Assembly: GCA_963795195.1 (NCBI GenBank) | Contig: CAWCGU010000006.1 | Location: forward strand, 2,542,001 to 2,606,000 | DNA: 64,000 nt | DNA from: CAWCGU01 sp963795195 | GTDB lineage: Bacteria; Actinomycetota; Thermoleophilia; Solirubrobacterales; 70-9 | Direction of reading: 5' to 3' | Part shown: positions 57,032 to 64,000 of the stretch, one piece after another | Layout of the letters: every line of letters begins with the position of its first letter | Position numbering within the stretch: position 1 is the stretch's first letter | Translations under genes and position numbers: made by a program | The notes under the pieces: generated by a model | Told to the model about the DNA's origin: nothing | The model's input: only the letters and a program-made list of their open reading frames with translations | Database searches by the model: none

Positions 57032-58084
57032 ATGTCCGAGCGATCCAGCTACCGGGTCGGAGTCCTCGGTGCCACCGGCGCCGTCGGCTCGACGATCCTC
57101 GAGGTGCTCGCCGAGCGCGGGTTCCCGATCTCTGAGCTTGTGCCGTTCGCCTCCGAGCGCTCGGCCGGCAAGCGCATCCCGTTCGCGGGCGGCAATGCCG
57201 AGTGCGTCGTGCCGACCCAAGAATCGATCCGGGGAATCGACCTGCTGATCTCATCCGCGGGCGGTGCCGTCAGCGCCGAGTGGGCGCCGAAGTTCGTCGA
57301 GGCGGGCGCCGTGGTCGTCGACAACACCAGCTACTGGCGCATGCACGACGACGTCCCACTGGTGATTTCCGAGGTCAACCCCGAGGCTCTGGCGAGGCAC
57401 CGCGGCATCGTCGCCAACCCGAACTGCTCGACGATGCAGATGGTCGTCGCGCTGAAGCCGATCTTCGACGCCGTCGGGATCGAGCGCCTGGTCGTTTCCA
57501 CCTACCAGTCGGTTTCCGGCACCGGACAGAAGGCGATCAACGAACTTAAGGCGCAGACGAGGGCGGTGCTCGCCGGCGACGAGGCTGAGTGCAGCGTCTA
57601 TCCCCATCAGATCGCCTTCAACGTCCTGCCGCAGGTCGAGACGTTCAAGGACGGCGACGACTACACGACCGAAGAGCGCAAGATGATGGCTGAGACACGC
57701 AAGATCCTCGGCGTCGGCGAGGGGGAGATGGGCATCTCCGCCACCTGCGCCCGCGTCCCTGTGATCACCGGGCACTCGGAGTCGGTCAACGTCCAGACGC
57801 GCAAGCCGCTCAGCCCGGAGGAATGTCGCCAGTTGCTCGCCGCCGCGCCCGGCGTGATCGTGGCCGACAACCCCGCGGAGGGCGTCTATCCGCTGCCGAT
57901 CGCGGTTGCAGGCGGCGATCCGGTCGTCGTCGGCCGCATCCGACGCGATCCATCGCACGAGCGCTGCCTCAATCTCTGGGTTGTCGGTGACAACCTGCGC
58001 AAGGGCGCCGCGACGAATGCGGTTCAGGTGGCCGAACTACTCGCCGAGCGCCAACTTATCGCCCCCGTGGCAACCCCCGCCTGA
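57032..58084 (+). CDS. asd: Aspartate-semialdehyde dehydrogenase
   Basis: 350 residues. N-terminal NADP site: VGVLGATGAVGSTILEVLAE, then FASERSAGKRIPFAG. The catalytic Cys is in IVANPNCSTMQMVVALKP; the substrate-binding helix is STYQSVSGTGQKAI. RVPVITGHSESVNVQT carries the active His. It reduces aspartyl phosphate to aspartate semialdehyde in the cytoplasm. It starts 36 bases after lysC on the same strand, the usual order for this pathway. Confidence 0.97.
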   Translation: MSERSSYRVGVLGATGAVGSTILEVLAERGFPISELVPFASERSAGKRIPFAGGNAECVVPTQESIRGIDLLISSAGGAVSAEWAPKFVEAGAVVVDNTSYWRMHDDVPLVISEVNPEALARHRGIVANPNCSTMQMVVALKPIFDAVGIERLVVSTYQSVSGTGQKAINELKAQTRAVLAGDEAECSVYPHQIAFNVLPQVETFKDGDDYTTEERKMMAETRKILGVGEGEMGISATCARVPVITGHSESVNVQTRKPLSPEECRQLLAAAPGVIVADNPAEGVYPLPIAVAGGDPVVVGRIRRDPSHERCLNLWVVGDNLRKGAATNAVQVAELLAERQLIAPVATPA

Positions 58085-58086
58085 CT

Positions 58087-58135
58087 CCGAACGTCCCGGG
58101 GACCAGCGCTATCCGCCCCCTGAGGGGATGTTCGG
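58087..58135 (+). terminator. Hairpin after asd
   Basis: CCGAACGTCCC at 58087-58097 pairs with GGGATGTTCGG at 58125-58135 (11 pairs, one G-U). It starts three bases after the asd stop. It probably ends the lysC-asd transcript; no U-tract is present. Confidence 0.6.
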
Positions 58136-58167
58136 CGCTCAGAGTCGGTCACTAGGGTTCCCTCTCC

Positions 58168-60747
58168 GTGATCTCGATGCTCGCATCCGCGGCGCTGATC
58201 TGTGGCGCCTCACTAGCCGTCGGCGGCGCCATTGCCGCGATCTGCGGCTGGGGCGAAAGCCGCAGCGCAGCCGAGCGCGGAAGAGTCTCGGGCGGCTGGT
58301 CGTGGTTGTCCGGCGCGATCGGGCTGGCCGCGCTGCTGGCCGTCGCCGGAGTGAGCGCACGGCTGCCCGGGCACGCCGCCACGGCGGCGGTGGCACTCGT
58401 GCTCGTGACGGTGGCTTCGCTGGTCTTTCTGGCCTGGTCCGGTATCGGCTGGCGCGGACCAGCGCTCGGGATCCCGCCGGCGGCGATCGCCGCCGCCGCC
58501 GCCTCGCTGCCGTTCATCGTCAACGAGCGTGTCGGCATCCTCGGGGTCGGCCTCGTCAACGACGACATGGCCTCGCACCTGCTCGTCACAGACTGGGTTC
58601 AGAACCGCACCGAGCCGGTGCCCAACCTGGTCGACGGCGGCTATCCGCTCGGCCCGCACTCCCTGGTCGCGTCGCTGGCCGAGATGCTCGGTGCCGACCC
58701 GGTCAACGTCTTTGCCGGTCTGACGCTGGCGCTGGCCGCCCTCGGCGCAATCACCGCGCTGGCCTTGCTGCGCGACCTGCCGGCTGCGCCGCGCATCGGC
58801 GGGGCGGTGCTGGCCTCGGTGCCGTTCCTGGGCGCCGCCTACTTGGTTCAAGGAGCCTTTAAGGAGCCACTTCAGGCCCTGATCCTGATCGGCTTCGCGC
58901 TCGGCCTGCGAGAGCTGATCGCGGGAGGAATGTCGACGCCGACCCGGCTGGTCATCCGGGCGCTGCCGCTGGCCGTGCTCGCGGCCGGATCTGTCTTCAA
59001 CTACAGCTTTCCGGGGCTCGCCTGGCTGGGCCTTACGGCCGTGGGCGTCTGGCTGGCTGCCGGTGCTCCGGTGCGGGCACTGAAGCCGGCCTGGCCCGTG
59101 CTCGCTGCGGTGGCTGCGATTGCGGCGGTGCTGACGGCGCCGGAGTGGGGCCGGATTCTCGAGTTCTCGGATTTTCGTGCCTTCGAGCGTTCGGGCTCGC
59201 AGACGCTTGGCAACCTGAAGGGCTCGATTTCGCCGCTCGAGGCGTTCGGCGTCTGGCCGTCAGGCGAGTTCAGAGTGACGCCGTCGACTGCCTCGCTGCC
59301 GGCCATCGCCTTCTATCTAGGCGCCCTGCTGGGAGCGGCGGCCCTGGCGGCCGGCCTTTGGCGCTGCTGGCTTGAGCGGCGTGCCGAGTTGCCGTCGGCG
59401 CTCCTCGCGGCAACCCTGGTGTACCTAGCCGCCGTATTTTTCGGAACCCCGTACACGGCCGCCAAGGCGCTCGCCGTCGCCGCTCCCGTGGTAATGCTGA
59501 TCGCCCTGTGGGGGGTGCTATCGGCGGACTGGCTGCCCGAGTTCGACCAGCTGAGGCCGTTGCGCTGGATTTGGAAGCGGCTGCGGCGGCTGAGGGCGCT
59601 GACGGTCTCTAGAAAGGTCGCATTGCTCGGATTTGCGGGCTTCGGCGTGGCCTTTGTGTTGGCCGCGGGAGTCTCGAGTGTGCTCGCCCTGCGCCAGGGC
59701 CCCGTATCGCCGGGCCTTCACGCCAAGGAGCTGAACGAGATCCGCCGGATTGTCGAGGGTGGCCGCGTGCTCTTCCTCGGCCGCGATGACTTCATCGCCT
59801 GGGAGCTGCGCGGTGCCAAGGTCGACACGCCGATCAAGAACTTCTACAACGTCGGTCAGCCGCCGACTCGCTTCAAGGCCACGGACGGGGAGGAGAAGTT
59901 CGACTTCGACGTGGTCAACGAGGGGATCCTCGACCGCTACCGCTACGTGCTGACGACGTCGAGCGCCTACGCGAGCGAGCCGCCCGGAAACTTCAAGGAG
60001 GTCGCACGGACCGAATCGTTCGTCCTCTGGAAGCGCCGCGGCCCAACCGCCCGGCGAGAGACGCTGCACGAGGTTGCGGCCCCCGGGGCGGTGCTCAGCT
60101 GCGATCACGAGCCGAGGAGGGAGGACAAGGACGAAGGCAGGGGCGCTGACGAGGGGAAGCGGAAGCGTGACGATGGACGCTCCGCAACGGACAAGGAAGC
60201 CTCTGAATCGCGGCCCAAGGTCCCCAAGGGCACGACGGTCGCCGCCATCTGGCCGACGCCGCCCGTCGCGGGCAGCGAGCGCAAGTGGGCGCCGTCGGCG
60301 ACGGTCACCGTGACCGAACCTGCCTCTCAGGGCTTCGACCTCGAGCCCGGGCGCTGGGAGGTCTCCCTCGCTTACGACAGCCCGCGTCCGCTGACGATCA
60401 GGCTAAGTGGCTCCGCGCTCGCCAAGGACCCACCGTCCCTTCTGGCTCCGGCGAACCTCGACTTCCGCGGTCCCTCGCCCCCGTTCCGGGTAGGCGAGAT
60501 TCAGGTCGAGCGCGACGGGCGCGTCGAGTTTCGTATCGAGCTTTCGGAGGCGTCGATAGCGGGCCGGCTGCTGGGCGCCGAAGGGGAGGCCCATCTGCGC
60601 TCGATCTTCGCGACACCGCTCGGCGAACTCGGCGAGGTCCGGCACGTAGCGCCGCGCAAGGCCTGCGGAGAGTACGTCGACTGGCTCCGTGTCTCCGAGG
60701 ATCCGGACGATCAGCCTGCGAAGCGCTCCAGCAAGCCGCGAAAGTAG
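58168..60747 (+). CDS. Large polytopic membrane protein, possibly a GT-C-type glycosyltransferase
   Basis: 859 residues. The first 520 contain about twelve helices. Between the second and fourth helices is GLVNDDMASHLLVTDWVQNR followed by PVPNLVDGGYPLGPHSLVAS, which has the Asp-rich outer loop and Gly-Pro-His feature of GT-C-type transferases. The remaining 340 residues lie outside: RVLFLGRDDFIAWELRGAKV, KNFYNVGQPPTRFKA, a charged low-complexity stretch (EDKDEGRGADEGKRKRDDGR) and a C-terminal beta domain (GFDLEPGRWEVSLAYDSPRP). The exact family is not recognised. The last 37 bases overlap the convergent CBS gene. Confidence 0.7.
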   Translation: MISMLASAALICGASLAVGGAIAAICGWGESRSAAERGRVSGGWSWLSGAIGLAALLAVAGVSARLPGHAATAAVALVLVTVASLVFLAWSGIGWRGPALGIPPAAIAAAAASLPFIVNERVGILGVGLVNDDMASHLLVTDWVQNRTEPVPNLVDGGYPLGPHSLVASLAEMLGADPVNVFAGLTLALAALGAITALALLRDLPAAPRIGGAVLASVPFLGAAYLVQGAFKEPLQALILIGFALGLRELIAGGMSTPTRLVIRALPLAVLAAGSVFNYSFPGLAWLGLTAVGVWLAAGAPVRALKPAWPVLAAVAAIAAVLTAPEWGRILEFSDFRAFERSGSQTLGNLKGSISPLEAFGVWPSGEFRVTPSTASLPAIAFYLGALLGAAALAAGLWRCWLERRAELPSALLAATLVYLAAVFFGTPYTAAKALAVAAPVVMLIALWGVLSADWLPEFDQLRPLRWIWKRLRRLRALTVSRKVALLGFAGFGVAFVLAAGVSSVLALRQGPVSPGLHAKELNEIRRIVEGGRVLFLGRDDFIAWELRGAKVDTPIKNFYNVGQPPTRFKATDGEEKFDFDVVNEGILDRYRYVLTTSSAYASEPPGNFKEVARTESFVLWKRRGPTARRETLHEVAAPGAVLSCDHEPRREDKDEGRGADEGKRKRDDGRSATDKEASESRPKVPKGTTVAAIWPTPPVAGSERKWAPSATVTVTEPASQGFDLEPGRWEVSLAYDSPRPLTIRLSGSALAKDPPSLLAPANLDFRGPSPPFRVGEIQVERDGRVEFRIELSEASIAGRLLGAEGEAHLRSIFATPLGELGEVRHVAPRKACGEYVDWLRVSEDPDDQPAKRSSKPRK

Positions 60748-61166
60748 TCGTTGCGAGTGACCACGGCGTGCACGCGGCCGTTGGTCGCTATCGGGATGAT
60801 CAGCACGCGATGGTGGAGGAACAACTCGGCTAGCTGCGTGTCCGAATAGGTGTCCTCCACCAGCACGTGATCCGTCGTCAGGTACTTCGAAATCGGTTCC
60901 TCGCGGCAACTCTCGCGGCGCTCGATCGTTTGGTCGATCGCGCGAGAGATCATCGCCGACGACGCCAGCTCGCCGACGTAGCCGGGGAATATCGCAAGCA
61001 TGAACTCCCGCTCCCCGAAGATGCCGGCGAAGTTGCCGGCGGAATCGACGACGGGCAGCGCAGGGAGATCGTGCTCGACGATCTTGCGCGCCGCGGCCAC
61101 CACCGTCTGGTCGAACTGAAGCGGTTCGATCTCGCGAATTGCCTGTTTGACGATTGAGTCTGGCAT
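60711..61166 (-). CDS. CBS-domain pair protein
   Basis: 151 residues forming two CBS motifs: VVAAARKIVEHDLPALPVVD, SAGNFAGIFGEREFMLAIFP and YLTTDHVLVEDTYSDTQLAE, LFLHHRVLIIPIATNGRVHA, VVTRNDYFRGLLERF. CBS pairs bind adenine nucleotides and control a partner. It lies four bases after the stop of the transporter gene at 61171 on the same strand, so it probably regulates that carrier according to energy or ionic state. Confidence 0.9.
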   Translation of the reverse strand: MPDSIVKQAIREIEPLQFDQTVVAAARKIVEHDLPALPVVDSAGNFAGIFGEREFMLAIFPGYVGELASSAMISRAIDQTIERRESCREEPISKYLTTDHVLVEDTYSDTQLAELFLHHRVLIIPIATNGRVHAVVTRNDYFRGLLERFAG

Positions 61167-61170
61167 CGGC

Positions 61171-62433
61171 TCAAATAAGTATGTACCGGATGGCGACGTA
61201 GCCGCAGGCCAGCACGAGGCTAAGCAGCGTCACGGGTATTCCGATTCGCATGAAGGACAGGAATCCGATCGGCTTGCCGGCTCGCTCTGCGAGCCCCGCC
61301 GCGGCCACGTTGGCGGCGGCGGCGATGATGGTGGCGTTGCCGCCGAAGCAGGCCCCGAGTGAGAGCGCCCACCAGTGGGCATCGTCGCCGCTGCCCTCGC
61401 GGAGTTGCTCGACAACGGGAATCATCGCGGTCGTGAAGGGGATGTTGTCGACGATTGCAGAGCCGATGCCGGTCACCCAGATGATTCCGATCAGTTCCGC
61501 GGAGCGGTCGCCCGCGGTCAGGTCCTCGAAAGCGTCCGCGATCTTTCCGATCGCCCCGGTTTCCTCGAGCGCCCCGACCATCACGAACAAGGCCACGAAG
61601 AAGAACAGGGTCGGCCACTCGATCTTGGAGAGCGTCTGCTCAAGCGAGACGCTGGTCACCAGCAGGGCGATCGCCGCCCCCGCGAGCGCGACGGTCGCGG
61701 GCTCGATGTGCAGGGCCTGGTGAGCGAAGAAGGCGAGGATCGTGACGATCAGGATCGGCCCGGTCCTGCGCAACTCGGCGACGTCCCGAATCGACGCCCT
61801 CGCGTCGAGTTCCATCACGTACTTGCGATTGCTTTCGTCGATTTGCAGGCGCTTCCGGTAGAAGAGGTAGAGCAGTCCGGTGACGATCGCGAAGGTGACG
61901 ACGACGACCGGAGCCAGGTTGACGATGAACGAGTTGAAGCTGAGACCGGTTGCGCCGGCGATGATGATGTTTGGGGGGTCGCCGATCAGCGTCGCCGTGC
62001 CCCCGATGTTCGACGCGATCACCTCGATGATGACCAGCGGCATCGGGTCGATGTCGAGCGTGTCGGCCAACAGGAAGGTGACCGGGACGATCAGCAGAAT
62101 CGTCGTCAGGTTGTCGAGGAACGCCGAGAGCACTGCGGTCGTCGTCGCCAGGCTGAAGACGACGGCAGCCGGATTTCCCTTCGAGATCTGCCCGGCGCGG
62201 ATCGCGACGTAGTCGTAGATCCCGGTCTGCTGCGTCAGGTAGACGAGGATCATCATCCCGACGAGCAGGCCGATCGTGTTGAAGTCGACCGACTCGATCG
62301 CCAGCTCCTGATCGAACCCGGCCGCGAACAGCACGACGACGGTCGCGCCGACCAGCGCGACCTTTGTGCGGTGGACGCGCTCGCTGGCGATCACCGCGAG
62401 GGCGGCGATGAAGGTGATTACGGCTACTGCCAC
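61171..62433 (-). CDS. ArsB/NhaD/SLC13-superfamily transporter
   Basis: 420 residues with about eleven helices. Twin half signatures are present: AFLDNLTTILLIVPVTFLLA with ASNIGGTATLIGDPPNIIIA in the first half, and GSAIVDNIPFTTAMIPVVEQ with SLGACFGGNATIIAAAANVA in the second. These repeated Asp-Asn and Gly-Asn motifs form the cation and substrate site in the ion transporter superfamily. The carrier may move sodium, arsenite or a dicarboxylate; the P-protein-like branch is the closest by sight. Operon with the CBS gene. Confidence 0.87.
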   Translation of the reverse strand: MAVAVITFIAALAVIASERVHRTKVALVGATVVVLFAAGFDQELAIESVDFNTIGLLVGMMILVYLTQQTGIYDYVAIRAGQISKGNPAAVVFSLATTTAVLSAFLDNLTTILLIVPVTFLLADTLDIDPMPLVIIEVIASNIGGTATLIGDPPNIIIAGATGLSFNSFIVNLAPVVVVTFAIVTGLLYLFYRKRLQIDESNRKYVMELDARASIRDVAELRRTGPILIVTILAFFAHQALHIEPATVALAGAAIALLVTSVSLEQTLSKIEWPTLFFFVALFVMVGALEETGAIGKIADAFEDLTAGDRSAELIGIIWVTGIGSAIVDNIPFTTAMIPVVEQLREGSGDDAHWWALSLGACFGGNATIIAAAANVAAAGLAERAGKPIGFLSFMRIGIPVTLLSLVLACGYVAIRYILI

Positions 62434-62477
62434 GGCGGTGCCGCCTCAGCGATGCCGCAGTGGTGATGAAAACCGCG

Positions 62478-63377
62478 TCACGAGGCGACGCCGGCCAGCA
62501 GTCGCTCCTCGACCCACTTGGTCGAGGCGATGTGCTTGCCCATTCCAAGTTCTTTGGGCTCGAAGCCGAGTGCCAGGGCGACGAGCTGGGGGAGGTGCAG
62601 CACCGCAAGGCCGAGGTCCTGGCCGACGACCTTGGCGGCCTCGGGCTGCTGCATGTCGAGGTTGAGGTGGCAGAGCGGGCAGGGAGTGACGAGGCAGTCG
62701 GCGCCGGCGTCTAGAGCGTCCCCTATGTGGGTGCCGGCCTGGCGCAGCGAGGTCTCACGGTTCATCGTGATCACGGGGAACCCGCAGCACTTGCGGGCGC
62801 CGTCGTACTCGACGACCTCGCCGCCGAGCGCTTCGATGATCTGCTCGAGGTAGAGGTCTCGCTCGGGGTGCTTGTCGTAGCCGAGTCGGTGCTTGGGGCG
62901 GATCACGTAGCACCCGTAGAAGGGGCCGACTCGCAGCCCGGTGAGCGGGCGCTTGACTAGTGACTTGAGGTTGTCGAGCCCGAACTCCTCGACCAGGATC
63001 CACATGAAGTTCTTATTGGTGAAGCCGTCCTTGCCTTTGACGTACTCGAGCCCTTCGCCGGAAAGCACCTCGTTGATGTGGGCTCGGTAGGCGGAGTCTG
63101 CATCGAGGCGCTGCTGGCACTCGGACTGGGCGCCTTGGCAGGTCGAGCAGATGTTCATCATCGCCAGGCCGGTCTCCTGTGCGAGCGCAAAGGTGCGGGC
63201 GTTGAGCGTGTCGGCAAGCTCCTGGTTGTGCTCGGCGATGACGCCGGCGCCGCAACAGTTGGCGCGGTCCAGTGTGACCAGCTCGATGCCGAGTTCCTCG
63301 GCGACAAGCGCCATCGAGCCGTGCAGCTCCGGGGTGAAGCCGCGCGAAACGCAGCCGGGCCAGTAGGCAAGTTTCAT
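62478..63377 (-). CDS. Succinate dehydrogenase-associated HdrB-like subunit with two CCG domains (SdhE type)
   Basis: 299 residues. Two cysteine-rich CCG domains: LAYWPGCVSRGFTP, DRANCCGAGVIAEH and MNICSTCQGAQSEC in the first; VGPFYGCYVIRPKH, GARKCCGFPVITM and LVTPCPLCHLNLDMQQPE in the second. This is the pattern of heterodisulfide reductase subunit B and of the anchor subunit of E-type succinate:quinone reductases. It would bind a [4Fe-4S] cluster and link the iron-sulfur subunit to the quinone pool. It overlaps the upstream gene by four bases (ATGA). Confidence 0.88.
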   Translation of the reverse strand: MKLAYWPGCVSRGFTPELHGSMALVAEELGIELVTLDRANCCGAGVIAEHNQELADTLNARTFALAQETGLAMMNICSTCQGAQSECQQRLDADSAYRAHINEVLSGEGLEYVKGKDGFTNKNFMWILVEEFGLDNLKSLVKRPLTGLRVGPFYGCYVIRPKHRLGYDKHPERDLYLEQIIEALGGEVVEYDGARKCCGFPVITMNRETSLRQAGTHIGDALDAGADCLVTPCPLCHLNLDMQQPEAAKVVGQDLGLAVLHLPQLVALALGFEPKELGMGKHIASTKWVEERLLAGVAS

Positions 63378-64000
63378 GGTGTCTCCCCGATGTCGGGCTC
63401 GGGCTCGATCGCCGCCTCGGGGACGCTGTCGGGCGTGCCCTCGAGTTCGGGTTCCTCGCCCTTGATGTAGAGGTTTAGCTCCTCGCCGTGCTCCTCGGCG
63501 TGCGCGAAGATGCGCTTGACGTGCCCCTGGGCGTCGCCCGGGAGCTTCTCGTGGACGCCCGGAATCAGCTTCGAGAGCGAGCGCATCTTGCCGGTGCGGA
63601 TCCCACGCACCGCCGTCGGGATCGAGCCGACCAGGCCCGAGATCGCCCCCGGGGTCGGGGCCAGCTTGCCCTTGACGCCCGGCGCAAAGGACTCCTGCAG
63701 CAGCAGCGATTCGTCGAGCGTGCCCTTCTTCTCGATGATCTTCACGAAGGCCTTCTCGTGGCGATGCCCGTTGTTCTGGTCGTCGACCTCGGCGTCGCTC
63801 CCGGCCTTTCGGCGCAGGCGCATGATCTGGTCCATCGGCGCCACGCCCTTGGGACAGGCGTCAATGCAGCTGAAGCAGTGGGTGCAGTCGTAGATGCCAT
63901 GCGGGTCCTGGGCGAGGTCGTGGAGACGTTCGGTCGTCTGTCCGTCGCGGGGATCGCCGACGAAGCGGTAGGCCTTGGCCAGGGCCGCTGGACCGATGAA
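63374..64000 (-). CDS. Succinate dehydrogenase/fumarate reductase iron-sulfur subunit, C-terminal part (5' end outside window)
   Basis: About 208 residues are visible, entering from the right edge. They begin FIGPAALAKAYRFVGDPRDG, then YDCTHCFSCIDACPKGVAPM, the [4Fe-4S]/[3Fe-4S] Cys pattern of SdhB/FrdB. After the usual end the protein continues with more than 120 residues (KAFVKIIEKKGTLDESLLLQ; HAEEHGEELNLYIKGEEPEL) that end in an acidic tail. The long tail is not part of short SdhB proteins. It passes electrons from the flavin subunit to the HdrB-like partner encoded immediately after it. Confidence 0.86.
   Translation of the reverse strand, partial: FIGPAALAKAYRFVGDPRDGQTTERLHDLAQDPHGIYDCTHCFSCIDACPKGVAPMDQIMRLRRKAGSDAEVDDQNNGHRHEKAFVKIIEKKGTLDESLLLQESFAPGVKGKLAPTPGAISGLVGSIPTAVRGIRTGKMRSLSKLIPGVHEKLPGDAQGHVKRIFAHAEEHGEELNLYIKGEEPELEGTPDSVPEAAIEPEPDIGETP

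Noticed and set aside
61375..62466. 363-codon plus-strand frame opposite the SLC13-type transporter
   Set aside because: Rich in Asp/Arg/Gly from reverse reading of membrane helices; no motif seen.

Overview
This window comes from a high-GC soil actinobacterium, most likely in the class Thermoleophilia (Solirubrobacterales or a close relative). The grounds are the very high G+C, many GTG/TTG starts, several secreted proteins carrying low-complexity Gly, RTX or collagen-like tracts, and in particular the N-terminus of the collagen-like protein at 41347 (MISALRNHASYANVVATT...), whose 'YANVVATxALxLALGGGAYA' style is common in that group. The placement is an inference from sequence style, not from a marker-gene search.

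Layout. 0-1.5 kb: end of a MurJ-type flippase and a DegT-type PLP enzyme, probably surface polysaccharide genes. 2-8 kb (minus strand): a tightly packed run of an unknown 416-aa protein, a TPR protein fused to an F420-0:gamma-glutamyl-ligase-like domain, an alpha/beta hydrolase, a small helical protein and a molybdopterin oxidoreductase. 8-10.6 kb: a polar amino-acid ABC transporter (binding protein, permease, ATPase) broken by at least a dozen single-base shifts. 10.6-14.7 kb: stress and redox genes (OsmC, nitronate monooxygenase, YceH, RibD-like reductase) and two gene relics. 14.7-17.8 kb: an MBOAT O-acyltransferase flanked by two SGNH proteins, probably a polysaccharide O-acylation module. 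18-29 kb: regulators. Two small cupins each sit beside a very large regulator (SARP-type, then LuxR-type); between them lies a patch of decayed genes (DUF427, mercuric reductase, AhpC-like) and a nucleotidyltransferase pair; then a TetR-latex-clearing-like oxygenase operon. 29-41 kb: secreted repeat proteins, a Ser/Thr kinase with a GAF-like domain, a CHASE2-class III cyclase, and a tRNA-Val with a defective second copy. 41-48 kb: collagen-like protein, an M23 peptidase behind a probable c-di-AMP riboswitch, a membrane-anchored sulfite-oxidase-like protein, the SRP RNA and two tandem LAS/M15 peptidases. 48-64 kb: mostly housekeeping (dnaX-ybaB-recR, lysC, asd), an MMPL exporter under a PadR regulator, a CBS/SLC13-type pair, and the end of a succinate dehydrogenase operon whose anchor is HdrB-like.

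Two features of the window as a whole matter to a user. First, many genes carry +1 frameshifts while otherwise keeping sense sequence; they concentrate at 8.1-10.3 kb and look more like uncorrected sequence errors than decay. Second, and separately, several genes keep both ends but have lost their middle (flavin monooxygenase, mercuric reductase, SnoaL-like, DUF559-like), and one 190-bp spot joins pieces of a TetR gene and a kinase gene. I saw no CRISPR array, insertion sequence, rRNA or prophage.
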